Positions 46,135 through 57,992 are shown, counted from the first letter of the stretch. The stretch is 64,000 nt of DNA from Epiperipatus broadwayi (GCA_028023455.1 JAQFVV010000230.1:1554001-1618000); one strand, 5' to 3'. The notes: generated by a model not told the origin, from the sequence alone. Numbers and translations: made by a program.

Positions 46135-46254
46135 TCTACACTTTATTTATAATTATCATTGAAATATTACCTTCTCATAATTGTCTTAGTTTTATCTACA
46201 CTTTATTTATAATTATCATTGAAATATTACCTTCTCATAATTGTCTTAGTTTTA
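46135..46254. repeat. Perfect tandem duplication, 2 x 60 bp
   Basis: The 60-base unit starting TCTACACTTTATTTATAATT occurs twice without interruption and without visible differences. Confidence 0.9.
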
Positions 46255-46575
46255 AAGCTAAATCTATAATCGCTTGAACAGTGAATGCGTGTCAAATTGT
46301 CATTTGCTTTATAAATAACTTAAATTTCATATAAATACGACATGCATTCAAAGAATCAGTTATTGTAATGCAGGGTCTACTACTTCGTAATAGTGGGCAT
46401 ACTTGCTGTAATAATTCCCCTTTTAGATATTTTTTTATTATTAACTTTTAATGAATAATTACGGAAATTTCATTTCTTTGAGAGTCACCAATTTTCTTTT
46501 AGTCAACGTTGATAATGGGGGGCCGAGTTTGAAATCTAGTTAAGTATTACCATAATCTTTTAGATCTTATACATG

Positions 46576-47043
46576 TGTTACGTTTCGAAGCCACGATGCC
46601 TCATTCCACGCCGTGAATACTCCGGATTCTATAGGGTTGAATTAACCCCAGTCGTCCTACACAAGTGGACATGATAATGTTCCCGTAGGGCTTGACGACC
46701 ATCACGCAGCCAGCTGGCAAATTGCGACACGGACCGCTTGTCCCTGGTTATGCTCATGTGACACCTTACCTCTTTGGGTCGAGGCAGAGACCAACCCGAA
46801 ACCCTTATAACTTATTCACTGCATTGCAGTTTCAGTGCTGCCATTTTATATCGCCCTTCTAAAGCGTACCACGTGTTCCTTTATTTAGTTTATCATTCTC
46901 TATATCACTCCGCCTCGGCATTATCTTCATCATCTACTCTCAAATAAATGTTTGCCCTTAGTCGTCAAATAAATATTTTTATTAAATAAATGTATGTCCA
47001 CCGCTACTGATGACTCTTGCAGTGCAAAGTATAAATTCCCTAC
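46576..47043 (+). repeat. Candidate solo LTR
   Basis: This block is GC-richer than its surroundings. It starts TGTTACGTTTCGAAGCCACG, contains a promoter-like CCCTTATAACTTATTCACTG followed by an initiator-like CAGTTTCAGTGCTG, and has AATAAA motifs, ending near CCCTACA. TG...CA termini, TATA box, polyadenylation signals and length of about 470 bp fit a Gypsy-type LTR. I could not find a 5-bp TSD or a partner LTR, so boundaries are uncertain. Confidence 0.4.
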
Positions 47044-47332
47044 AGCACGCATTAGAAATACTCACTCGAGAACCTTAGGTAGCTAGATTACGCCTTCATA
47101 TAAATGAATGCTCTTTATAAATAAATGTATTTTTATATATAATAATCTTGCCAATTAGCTATTGAAACTCTGAATATAAAATATGATTAATAACATTAAT
47201 AATGTTTTTTTTATTAAATACGTAAATAAATAATTTTAACTATACGTCTGCAGTTAAGTTTTCATTTATTCGATGCCCATTATATATATTTCCTCGATTA
47301 TATATGTTAATTAATATTCGTTTGATTGTTGG

Positions 47333-47567
47333 CCAACTCGGAAACAAAACCATGAATCTCGTGCATCTCCCTGACCACCGTGTCTAAAGAAGTGTTTACT
47401 TATGTCGCATCAGAGGCATTATTCCGTAGATTGTATTGTGGAACCGATAAACTATGTTCGAACTCAGTACTACCGGTGGCTTCGCGACCTAGATGGTGCT
47501 GCAGTTCTGTGTGGTGGTCGAATTCTGCACTATGTTAACGAGATACACGTGTTTTGACTGTTACAAT
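47333..47567 (-). repeat. Repeat N, LTR-like end (reverse copy)
   Basis: The minus strand begins TGTAACAGTCAAAACACGTG and shares CTCGTTAACATAGTGCAGAATTC-type and CGGTGGTCAGGGAGA-type blocks with 25486-25712. The two copies face each other across 22 kb and are independent insertions. Confidence 0.45.
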
Positions 47568-47569
47568 AT

Positions 47570-49020
47570 AAAACTAAAGGCCGGTATACACGTAACGCTT
47601 GAATTAATATAAATATATATATACTTAAAACTAAGAAATAAAGAATTATCGCCTATCTTTATTGATAAAAACCCAGCGTACGGTATGATTTAAGTTACTA
47701 CGTGGATATGGAAGAATTACATTTAATGCTTATAGAACTAGAATACCCCCCCCCCTTTATATTACTTTAAATTACACATAAACTTCCCACAATGTATAAC
47801 TAATATAAATCTTTGGTTTTGAATGCTTTAATAAATAGATAATTTTCATATTATTAAATATATATAAAGTCGGTGGTGGTTAGTGATTTCAAGAAAGTAA
47901 TATTAATTTAATTCATATAAATTTATTAAAAGTTTTTAGAAGTTAGCGCTATTATTTAATTAATCAAAAAAAAAAAAAACACATTTCTAAGAAAACAGAT
48001 TTTTGCTTAGTTTTTTTCGAAAATAACATTATACAGTAATTATCAGATTCTGATTTTATTTCCCCAGACTTGCAGGCACCCGCTATAATAAGAATAACAA
48101 ATTTGTTTTAAAAAATACTAGATTAATCACCCTCTGAAAAATAACGAAGGTTTTCTTTTATTAAAAGAGATAGCGTAAGGATTTGCGATTCTGGGGGAAA
48201 TTATCGACATATAATTTAGTATATGAAAATATAAAATATCATAATGAAAATAAAGTATTGCCGCATAGACATGAAATCAAGAAATAATAATTATTCAGAA
48301 GAGGTTTAATGTAGGAGAGATTACAGCTAAGTTATATAGAGAGAACAAGGTACGATTGACTAAAAGGTAAGAATTTTACAAATTAATTCATACTTAATAT
48401 TAAATTTTACAAATAAAAAGGCTTTACAAAATGTTTAACGAAACAGATAGGTGAGAGTTAAAATTATTCACGGTAACTTTAAGAGTCTAGCAGCATTTGA
48501 AATGATTACCTCTGTACAAACTTGGCTATTCTTTTGATGTTTTTCAGATTTCCCTCAGAGAACTAGATCTAGTTTGATGAGCATAATTATTGAGGCAGGT
48601 AGTAAGTTCAGTATTTAACAAACAGGCATATAGTTATAGTCTATGAGTATCGGGATCCATGGGCACAGATTTCAGGGAAGGCCATCTCGAATGGTGAGAA
48701 AGGTGAAGTGGATTTACTTACGACACATTGAAATTAACGAACACAAATTTTTGGCAACTGCTCTCTTTGATTGTCTTAGTTCCTCTGTCTAATTAATTCA
48801 TAATTATCCCATGCCTTGGTATTTGTGGAATCCCTTCTTGATTGGTCATTGCTAATCATTTTCTTTAATCTAATTTCCAAAAGAATTTCTATACAAGCTT
48901 TTACCCATTGTGATGGAAGATGCTATTGTTAGATAAGTATTCAAACTGAAATTAATTTGATAAAAAAATGTTTGTGACAAAAGTAAATCAATTAAGGGTA
49001 CTTTAGTACTTTTCTTGCTA
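47570..49020. other. AT-rich DNA, no supported gene
   Basis: It contains a poly-C run near 47747 and no recognised repeat. Positions 48580-48780 are somewhat more complex but show no open frame with splice signals. Confidence 0.35.
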
Positions 49021-49023
49021 TGA

Positions 49024-49186
49024 TGTATTACCACAAAGACATACTACTCAAATCTTCCGATCTTTAAGATAACGTCTCCTAGTGATTTCCTGACAATGTC
49101 AATCGATAAAATGTGTTCAGAAATCACGTGGAGATGTTAGATTAAAGATCGAAAGATTAGAGTAGTAAGTCTTCGTGGCAATACGT
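49024..49186. repeat. Inverted repeat preceding the tandem arrays
   Basis: ATTACCACAAAGACATACTA...CGATCTTTAA (about 49027-49073) faces TTAAAGATCG...TAGTAAGTCTTCGTGGCAAT (about 49141-49182). The imperfect 45-bp arms surround about 65 bases. It lies immediately upstream of the minisatellite and may be an element terminus. Confidence 0.7.
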
Positions 49187-49299
49187 CATACCAATAAAAA
49201 GCAATAAAGCAGCAAGCCATCTGGTAGAAATCGGATGCCATGTTTGTTGTTTCTGCAAAAAAAAATATTAATATAATAAAATGTAATAACATCGGTAGT

Positions 49300-50425
49300 C
49301 ATAGCAATAATACTAAAAAGTACATCTAATAGCAAGAATAATACTAAAGAGGCTAACGGGTAAAATAGCAATAATAATACTAAAGAGGACATCTAATAGC
49401 AAGAATAATACGAAAGAGGTCAACTGGTAAAAATAGCAATAATAATACTAAATAGGACATCTAAGAGCAAGAATAATATGAAAGAGGGCATCTAATAGCA
49501 AGAATAATATGAAAGAGGACATCCAATAGCAAGAATAATATGAAAGAGGACATCCAATAGCAAGAATAATATGAAAGAGGACATCCAATAGCAAGAATAA
49601 TATGAAAGAGGACATCCAATAGCAAGAATAATATGAAAGAGGACATCTAATAGCAAGAATAATACTAAAGAGGTCAACCGGTAAAAATAGCAATAATAAT
49701 ACTAAAGAGGACATCTAGTAGCAAGAATAATATGAAAGAGGACATCTAATAGCAAGAATAATATGAAAGAGGACATCTAGTAGCAAGAATAATACGAAAG
49801 AGGACATCTAGTAGCAAGAATAATATGAAAGAGGACATCTAGTAGCAAGAATAATATGAAAGAGGACATCTAATAGCAAGAATAATATGAAAGAGGACAT
49901 CTAGTAGCAAGAATAATATGAAAGAGGACATCTAGTAGCAAGAATAATATGAAAGAGGACATCTAGTAGCAAGAATAATATGAAAGAGGACATCTAATAG
50001 CAAGAATAATATGAAAGAGGACATCTAGTAGCAAGAATAATATGAAAGAGGACATCTAATAGCAAGAATAATACGAAAGAGGACATCTAATAGCAAGAAT
50101 AATACGAAAGAGGACATCTAATAGCAAGAATAATATGAAAGAGGACATCTAATAGCAAGAATAATACGAAAGAGGACATCTAATAGCAAGAATAATACGA
50201 AAGAGGACATCTAATAGCAAGAATAATATGAAAGAGGACATCTAATAGCAAGAATAATACGAAAGAGGACATCTAATAGCAAGAATAATACGAAAGAGGA
50301 CATCTAATAGCAAGAATAATACTAAAAAGGTCAACTGGTAAAAATAGCAATAATAATACTAAAGAGGACATCTAAATCAAGAATAATACAAAAGAGGACA
50401 TCTAGTAGATGACATCTAAGAGCAA
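49300..50425. repeat. 31-bp minisatellite, about 33 units
   Basis: The unit AGAGGACATCTAATAGCAAG plus AATAATATGAA (31 bp) repeats head to tail with few variants (TAGTAGC versus TAATAGC, ATATGAA versus ATACGAA). A variant module GGTCAACTGGTAAAAATAGC is interspersed near 49415, 49670 and 50330, giving a higher-order pattern. Because 31 is not divisible by three, all frames rotate through the array. This explains the overlapping minus ORFs of SSFILFLLLD-type repeats, which are not genes. Confidence 0.95.
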
Positions 50426-50438
50426 GAAATATATATAT

Positions 50439-51113
50439 GACATTAACTTAAAAAATGATTTAAAGCAAAACTGCAAAAATTAGCACACAAAAAAAAATAT
50501 GTCTAAAAGACCAAAAAATGTTAAATAGGTACTGTCAAATATATATATAAGACATTCACTTAAAAATTGATTTAAAGCAAAACTGCAAAAATTAGCACAC
50601 AAAAAAAATAATTTGTCTAAAAGACCAAAAAATGGTAAATAGGTACTGTCAAATATATATAAGACATTCACTTAAAAATTGATTTAAAGCAAAACTGCAA
50701 AAATTAGCACAAAAAAAAATAATTTGTCTAAAAGACCAAAAAATGTTAAATAGGTACTGTCAAATATATATATAAGACATTCACTTAAAAATTGATTTAA
50801 AGCAAAACTGCAAAAATTAGCACAAAAAAAAAATGTCTAAAATACCAAAAAATGTTAAATAGGTACTGTTAAAATATATATATAACACATTCACTTAAAA
50901 ATTGATTTAAAGCAAAACTGCAAAAATTAGCACACAAAAAAAAAAATTTGTCTAAAAGACCAAAAAATGTTAAATAGGTACTGTCAAAAATATATATATA
51001 TAAGACATTCACTTAAAAATTGATTTAAAGCAAAAATTAGCACAAAAAAAAAAAAAAAAAAGAATTCTCTAAAAGACCAAAAAATGTTAAATAGGTACTG
51101 TCAAATATATATG
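50439..51113. repeat. About 112-118 bp tandem array, 6 units
   Basis: Units begin at 50439, 50551, 50663, 50776, 50886 and 51004 with GACATTCACTTAAAAATTGA, continue through AAAACTGCAAAAATTAGCAC, a variable poly-A, GACCAAAAAATGTTAAATAG and GTACTGTCAAATATATA. Length differences come mainly from the poly-A and TA tracts. The array directly follows the 31-bp array. Confidence 0.95.
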
Positions 51114-51139
51114 CTTTCGCTTAGCTTGTCGTTCCTCAG

Positions 51140-51580
51140 CAAACGCCAAAAAAGTACATAAATTAATAGTAATTTACTAAAATTATTATAAATTCAAATT
51201 GACTACAAAATAATTGACAAAAAATTTATAAATTTTTTTTATAATTTTAAAATTAAAGACAAAAAAAAACACTTTTTCCGATATAGTGTGAATCTATTAT
51301 ACAGCGGAAATGGCGGACGTAAAAAAAAAGCCATCTCGGCGCCATGTTTGTAGTTACTCGGAAAAAGCAAAATAATTACATGCGCCAAAAAAAAAATACA
51401 TAAATTAATAGTAATTTACTAAAAATATTATAAATTCAAATTGAATACAAAATAATTGCAAAAAAAATTATAAAAAATATTTGTAATTTTAAAATTAGAG
51501 ACAATAAAAAACACTTTTCCCGATATAGTGCGAATCTGCCATACCGTGAAAATGGCGGACATAAAACGTCCTAATTAAAT
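51140..51580. repeat. Two-unit direct repeat, period about 241 bp
   Basis: ACATAAATTAATAGTAATTT starts at 51157 and 51398. Each unit ends with CCGATATAGTGTGAATCT or CCGATATAGTGCGAATCT followed by AAATGGCGGAC. This is a third tandem arrangement in direct continuation of the previous two. Confidence 0.85.
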
Positions 51581-51589
51581 CGTATTACA

Positions 51590-52900
51590 TAAAATTATGA
51601 AATTAAAAGTGTAGTCTTTTTTTAATGAAAATAAGGATAATTTATAATAAAAAAATGGAAAGAAGACGACCCAAAAGAAGCAAAATAAAAAATAACCGAA
51701 AAGGTAGTACATAAAATTATGAAATTTACAAATTAAAAAATAACCTGTAATGGCGATATATGTCTTAAAAGCTACTATATTTAATTATTAAGAAACAAAA
51801 TGAAAATTACTTACAAATAACGACGGTGGAAATTACTATAATATCATCCAATCGACAGTTAAAAATTCACTCTATTTAGTAATATGTCCATATTAGATAT
51901 GAAAATATGATCTAAAAAATCACTGTGCTCATGTCGATATCAAAACCGCAAAAGACAGAAATGACAAAATTTCCCATAGGTCTCTCGACTTTTTAAATCT
52001 CGCGAGACACCTCGATCAAAAAATCAGTATTCCCAAGGATTAGTCTTGCCAGTGATTTTGTTGCCATGACATCATTTATCTAATCTTCGATGAAATCTTA
52101 CCGGCAAAAAACATGCTAAGTGTAAAACGTCATAGCTCATAAAATCCTAAACTACCCAATTAAGTTTAGTTTCTAATTTTGATTTTAGAGAAACTTTTAA
52201 TTAAATTTATTTTAGAATATTATACAAGATTACGTTTCTCACCTTTAATTAATTTTGACTAATTACAATCGCATCTTCCATATTGGATTTAAAATAAAAG
52301 TAGAGTTTAATAGCAAAAATAATTTAAAAAGAAAATTTTATAGAATGACACATAACGAACTTTTTGTAGTAATTATTTGCTCATTATGTTTGTCTCTACA
52401 ATATCTCTGTATATGAGCTGCAATCAATAAATAATTACTATAACTTATATAAAATAAAAAAATACAGAACATATAATATATTTTGATATTATAAGTCCGT
52501 TATAATTAATCCCCCATTACCTATTGTGTATACATATTCCTTCTTTAAATACTATATTTATTACCTTTATTTTTGTGTGTGTGTATTTAAATTCAGATAT
52601 TTATGCATATATCTTCGTTAATAAGTATGTTAGTTAATAATAATCAAAAAAAAAAGGGACAAAAAATATGTGTTAGTGAACGAAATATATACGCAAGAAT
52701 AGGGTTTGAATTTAGCTTGGTAGCGGAAGATTTGAGGTGGGCTGTGAAGCACAATCTGAATCTCAGATTCCGCTTCAATATACAATTTCGATACAAATGT
52801 AATTGACAAAGTAAATAATAACAATCATGCCATAAACAAAGCACATTAAGATTCATATATTTGAAAGATATAACTTTAAATTATTGTAAAGATTATTATA
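51590..52900. other. AT-rich DNA, no supported gene
   Basis: The three overlapping 64-70 codon ORFs at 52603-52856 lie in opposite strands and have no domain or splice support. Positions 52010-52130 are more complex (AGTCTTGCCAGTGATTTTGT) but unassigned. Confidence 0.35.
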
Positions 52901-52904
52901 TAAG

Positions 52905-53265
52905 GGATTCAAACTCAGACTTTCACATGACCCTCAGCTCTCTATGTCATCTCATATTGCTGACCCACCTGATCATACACATGTTGAAAAGATAAATAAT
53001 TACCAATATACTACATATTTCTTGCTAAACCAGCAATCATCAGTTGGTCCAGATTACTATCTCCACACACATATACAATCAGTGCTCAGCTTTATATTAA
53101 GATAGCCAATCTTTATACTTTAATAAACAAGCTTCAAACTACTCCAACCCACAACTCTTCAGCCATTCATTTCATTGAAAATCTGATGGAACGTTCAAAG
53201 CCCACATTAGTGCCAAGGTTGTCATCCCACCCACATTGGCCATTTAGTCATTCTGACCCCTCATG
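52905..53265 (-). repeat. Family C interspersed repeat, long copy
   Basis: It starts ATAAGGGATTCAAACTCAGA and continues through GACCCTCAGCTCTCTATGTC to CATCCCACCCACATTGGCC. Its first 90 bases recur at 53395-53487, so the end was duplicated locally or inserted twice. Confidence 0.7.
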
Positions 53266-53394
53266 TACTGGAGAATAATCCATTTACATACATATGCGAG
53301 AGATGGGCAGACCTTTATGCACTATGTTTTTTAATATGTAAATTAATACTCTGTACAGGCTTATGCATACCTGCACATATATAATGTAATATAT

Positions 53395-53487
53395 AAGGGA
53401 TTCAAACTCAGACTTTCACATGACCCTCAGCTCTCCATGCCATCTCATATTGCTGACCCACCTGATTATACACATGTTGAAAAGATT
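53395..53487 (-). repeat. Family C 5' fragment
   Basis: ATAAGGGATTCAAACTCAGA through CACATGTTGAAAAGATTA nearly duplicates the start of the copy at 52905. Confidence 0.7.
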
Positions 53488-53631
53488 ATTATGAGATTGT
53501 CAAAATTTACTTTTTGTCAATTACAGTTATATATAAATTGTATAGTAATTATTTTAATGAGCACATAAATAATTGGTATTTACGTATTAGTCCTGCAATA
53601 TAGAGACGATGGTACGCCTGTTCACATCCAC

Positions 53632-53792
53632 GATAAATGTGTAACCTTGCATCACATCAAATGAACCCTGCGATCAGATCCGATCTTGTCTAAAAGTATG
53701 TTTTTTTGTGTGATAAATGTGTAACCTTGCATCACATCAAATGAACCCTGCGATCAGATCCGATCTTGTCTAAAAGTATGTTTTTTTGTGTG
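53632..53792. repeat. Perfect tandem duplication, 2 x 80 bp
   Basis: GATAAATGTGTAACCTTGCA starts at 53632 and 53712. The two 80-bp copies appear identical through TATGTTTTTTTGTGTGA. Confidence 0.9.
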
Positions 53793-54125
53793 AAAATTTT
53801 ACACTCTTCATTATTGGATGGATTTCATTCTGACTAGATTTTTAATGCTGTCAATTGCAGTTTTTAACTATTTTTTACTTCATTTGTATTCGTACTTTTG
53901 ATTCATTTATTTTTACTTTCATTTGTATTCGTAGTTTTGTTTCAATGATTTTTACCCGCTATTGAAATGATATTACCAAATGCATAACGCTAAAGAATAT
54001 AAACCTATTTCATGAATCAAACAGGACAAATGCATTACCAATACAAATTATGAGCAAGATCTCCAAGGAATAACTCAAATAAACTTGGAAATAATGCCTG
54101 CTTTTTGTTATATCAATACCAATCT

Positions 54126-54235
54126 TTCTTTCTTTTTTTTCATGTGTCATAGCATCAGTCAGGAAGCGAACCCGCTATTCCGGGGCAACTGTTTGTGAAG
54201 CAGCTGTCGCTGACCTCTCGACCACCAATGCTTGA
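54126..54235 (-). mobile_element. SINE-D copy
   Basis: The perfect 12-bp TSD CAATACCAATCT lies at 54114-54125 and 54236-54247. The minus strand gives the tRNA-like head AAGCATTGGTGGTCGAGAGG, the B box GGGTTCGCTTCC, and a tail ending in a poly-A/AAG stretch. Confidence 0.85.
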
Positions 54236-54430
54236 CAATACCAATCTATTTTGTCCGATAAAAGATCAGTATCGGACAAAATAGAATGGCATTGATATAA
54301 CGAAAGGTAGATCGTATTTACAGATTTATTTTTTAAGTTTTTTTTTTGGAGATTTTGCTTGTAAAGCATCTTAGTAACATATTTAGACTTGTTTGTTTCT
54401 TAAAATAAACTTAAGTTGAGTAGTATATAT

Positions 54431-54889
54431 CAGGGGTGTCCAACAAGTCGATCGTGATCCACCGGTTGATCGCAAAGCCATTTTTGGTCAATCGCGAGCC
54501 CAATCTGGCAAGAGCAGTCGGGTAACGAGTGATACAAATTAAGTCAAGATTTTCAAGTTGTTTTTTTTTTTTTGTTCTCAATTTTTTTTCAATTCTAGAT
54601 AGGTGAAGTCGACTAAGCCATATCATTATTGAAAATAATATTTTTAATCTTGAATTAATGTAGCTAATTTGAATTAATAAGTATTGTTGATAATTACTCA
54701 TGTTGCATTAATTCCTCCGGACATGAGTTTTTGGCCGTTAAATAATTATTTTTTAATAGGTAGATATATAAAAATAGTATATATTTCACACCTCCCTCCA
54801 TTTAGACTACTTCTATGACAACAAGTCGATGGCAACACATTTTAAAAATAAAAAGTAGATCTTATGAATACAAAAGTTGGCCACCCTTG
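54431..54889. mobile_element. hAT-type non-autonomous transposon
   Basis: The exact 8-bp TSD GTATATAT (54423-54430 and 54890-54897) flanks a 459-bp element with inverted ends CAGGGGTGTCCAAC and GTTGGCCACCCTTG. The subterminal region GTCGATCGTGATCCACCGGT and TGATCGC is typical of a widespread animal hAT group whose ends read CAGGGGTGTCCAA. There is no transposase. The 96-codon minus ORF overlapping it is incidental. Confidence 0.85.
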
Positions 54890-54899
54890 GTATATATCA

Positions 54900-55680
54900 C
54901 TTGAAATAATGATCTTATAATTTTTTGTGATTTATATATCACGTTCATATGTGTTTTGCTACATTTATGCAAATCCCTAAAGTTTTTTCCACATATACAA
55001 TTATTGATGATATACATGTATATATAAACTATGATTTATACTGACTGTGTAAGTTATAATGCAATATTACACTTTACTTGTCTATTTCTTGTAATCTCTA
55101 TTATTATTATGTCTTTATTCTAAGAGATTTCTATCTTTAAAAAATATTTATAGCTAAAGAAAAATAAAACTGGATTGCTAACAAAATACATTTCCTGATT
55201 TCACAATGATTAGAGTATTTATCTTAAAACATCATCCCAGTGACCTTAAGTTTGATTGAAAACATTTATGATAATATAAACTTACATCTGCACTTTCAAC
55301 AATAAAGTTATTGTTATAAAAGACTTGAGTATTATTGAGTTTTTAAAAGTAAACTAAACTATTTATTTATATTATATACTTTATAATTTTTTTTTTCTAT
55401 ATCAAGTCTTTATTATTTACTTATCTTATTAAGCCCTTTCTTCACACCGATCAGACCTCAAAATTCTCAGTACCCTTGAAACTTGGTTCTGTTTTTAAAA
55501 TCAGATTAAATTTACAGCAAAGTTTGATTTCTTTCAGAAATTCTTATATAATGTTAATACATACAATAGTTACGTAACTGCAGACTAGAAGTTTTAATGA
55601 AGAAGACAATATTGAATAGGATATTTAAAAATTCATTTTTCACATCACATGTTTATTATAAAATTATACGCTTTTTCAAA
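54900..55680. other. AT-rich DNA, nothing recognised
   Basis: No open frame of interest or recognised repeat was seen. Confidence 0.35.
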
Positions 55681-55685
55681 TTACA

Positions 55686-56140
55686 GTGATTACAAATATG
55701 CGATAACCGTATTGAGAAAAACTTCCTTACAATTTGTTTTATTTTATGTGCTTAGCCGACTTAAGAGTCATAGATGTAGCATAAATTATAAATTAGGAGT
55801 GAGTATGTATGTGGTCATTCTTTCCGCCATTATCCGTTGACATAGTGTGCGCTGTAACCAATGATTTTAAATGAAAAATTAAAGAGGCGTGGCACATAAC
55901 AAATGACAAAATATTCCAGCAGTAGAAAAGAATCATACATGCCTCTCTCAAAAAGATAGCCTATTCCGACTAATTAAAGCTCATATTTAAATTTTATGTA
56001 AATGAGCAATAACATCTATACCCCCATTCCTAATTTACAATTTATCCTACGTCTATCGTAGGAGTCGAAAGTCGGCTAAGCACATAAATTAAAATGTAAG
56101 AAAGATTTTTTCAATAGTGTTATTGTATGTTTATAATCAC
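55686..56140. mobile_element. Family G element, complete, about 125-bp TIRs
   Basis: GTGATTACAAATATGCGATA at the left and GTATGTTTATAATCAC at the right are imperfect inverted ends. The TIRs include TTATGTGCTTAGCCGACTT and AAGTCGGCTAAGCACATAA. The roughly 200-bp interior (GGCGTGGCACATAACAAATG, CATGCCTCTCTCAAAAAGAT) matches 40150-40345 in reverse. No ORF suggests a transposase. Confidence 0.75.
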
Positions 56141-56207
56141 ATGGTTATGTAATCGTACGCCAGACATGAACTATAATTTTCTGGTTATGAATATAACTAC
56201 ACATAAA

Positions 56208-56352
56208 GACTCAGAAAGAGACCACATGTGAGATGAATGGATGACATAAAAAAGTGTGCAGGGGTGATGTGGAGAAGCTAAAGATGGGTGATGGATTGAA
56301 TTTGGAGAGACCTTCATCCTGAAGTGGATTGATAATGGTTGATGATGATGAT
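56208..56352 (+). mobile_element. LINE 3' end fragment
   Basis: GAAAGAGACCACATGTGAGA and the TTGATGATGATGATGATTC tail match the 3' end at 29.9-30.06 kb, truncated at its 5' side as usual for LINE insertions. The antisense ORFs starting MNHHHHQPLS are shadows of the tail. Confidence 0.75.
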
Positions 56353-56709
56353 GATTCAAACCAGAAAAGCTCCCAGGATTTACTTAGTTTATTATTAATA
56401 TATATAAGCGCTTTAAACACGCTGAAGAAGAAGCTGTCAGTAGTAACAAAAACAAATTAAATTAATATAGGCCTAGTACTTTCGAGGTTTTCCCTCATAT
56501 TCATGGCCCAAAATAGGTTATAAACCATTGCTGTAATATTACTAAATAATAATGTATGCAAATGTGTATGCAAATTAATTTGTCCATATTAAAAGAGTTT
56601 ATCTCTATTAAAGTGTTCAGTATTAAATATTTGAAAAATATTTTTTGTCCCCTATTTTTTATATGTAATTGTAAGGCAGTATGTAACTTGTTTATACTGA
56701 GTGTTTCAT

Positions 56710-56834
56710 ATATGTGAGTAGAGGGATTTGAACTGGCATGGGTGTGGGCATGTGTATGTATCAGTTGCTTGAGATGGAATGGAGGATGAATAAACTGAAA
56801 AATCCTGAATTCAAATCTCTCTACTTACATATTT
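56710..56834 (+). repeat. Family C short copy with inverted ends
   Basis: ATGTGAGTAGAGGGATTTGAAC on the left and GAATTCAAATCTCTCTACTT on the right are inverted repeats of about 22 bp. The middle carries TATCAGTTGCTTGAGATGGA. This copy shows that family C may be a TIR-type element. Confidence 0.6.
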
Positions 56835-57186
56835 TTTATATGCTAACTTTCCTACTCAGAGAAAATTGAATAATCAAACACTATAGAACAACTAAACAAG
56901 TAATTACTTTTGAGAATGATCATCATCACTTGCCAGCCTCTTTTCCAATTGCAAGATGTTAGTTTTGGGGAGTGCTTATTAATTCATAGTCAGTAACTCA
57001 ATAATATCAAACTGATACTTCTTATAACAATTCCCTTCATATACACTTTAATGCAAAAGATTTTTTATAACTTTTTTTTTATTTTATTAATGTGTATATG
57101 AAGGGAATTGTTATAAGAAATATGTGTGAATATATGTAAGAAATGCAAAGAAAGTAAAGGAGAAGAATAAGAGTAATATCAAACTG

Positions 57187-57358
57187 CTATACATCACAAG
57201 ATCACCATTCTTTATGCTTACACAAGCTGTTTACACAGAGGCAAAATTCTCTATCCGGTAATTCAGTGCAAACCAGAGTAATCAAACCTTCTTGCATCCA
57301 TTGATTACTCTGGCTTGCACTGAGTGGTGCTACTGTATGGAGAGTTTTGCCTCTGTAC
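57187..57358 (-). mobile_element. Family A retroposon, copy A8, compact
   Basis: The 12-bp direct repeats AATATCAAACTG (57175-57186) and AATATAAAACTG (57359-57370) flank it with one mismatch. It begins CTATACATCACAAGATCACC and ends GAGTTTTGCCTCTGT. The palindrome (about 57237-57355) has lost its ribozyme centre, as in A2. Confidence 0.75.
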
Positions 57359-57992
57359 AATATAAAACTGATTGGTCACCTCTGATAATTTATGAAGTTT
57401 ATTTCTGAAGCTTGCAAAAGATAGTAATTTTGAAAATATACAATAATAAATTGAGAAAGATATCATTTATGTATTCAATATAGACTCAAATTTAATTGAG
57501 TAAATGTGCATGTGAATCTGTTTACTCACACACTTTCTTTTCTTAAAAAAAATTAAATACATTTTTCATTTCATTACTTAAAAAAAGCACTTTATGGCTT
57601 ATTTTTAGCTTCGCTGAGTGCTATTATTAGTACCTTTGTAGATTGGACCATTTTATTAAAAATTTACTTTAGTGGTGCATCAATTGCAAAATGCTTTCAC
57701 TGTGATGGAAAGCATCAGAGTGCATGAGACGAGAAGATGTTTTGAGATATTATTCATGATATAGCTCATTTAGGTGGGTTATATTTTTTAAAAACTGGAC
57801 ATGAAATGTGTGGATACTGACAATTTTGTAAATAATAAATGAAATTATAGTTAACTTACTTTCAAGAGTTGTAATAAGTTCTAATACATAATTTTTGTCT
57901 TTTTAAAGAAGTACAGCTCTTACAGATGGGTTCATGGAAAATGTATAAATTTCTAATTTTTTACTTTATAAATATTTTTTAAAGGGAATTTT

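Noticed and set aside
49186-49714. Overlapping minus ORFs encoding leucine/isoleucine-rich repeats (SSFILFLLLD)
   Set aside because: They are the 31-bp minisatellite read in rotating frames; no gene evidence.
476-53487. Family C as a tRNA-derived SINE
   Set aside because: The B-box-like GTTCAAATCC lies at the repeat edge pointing outward, and one copy has inverted termini; evidence for Pol III origin is weak.
54411-54701. 96-codon minus ORF
   Set aside because: Lies across the end of a hAT element and low-complexity T runs; no similarity to a transposase that I can see.
1828-57358. CRISPR-like or bacterial repeat array
   Set aside because: Repeats are dispersed, palindromic and TSD-flanked, with SINEs, LINEs and splice signals; the sequence is eukaryotic.
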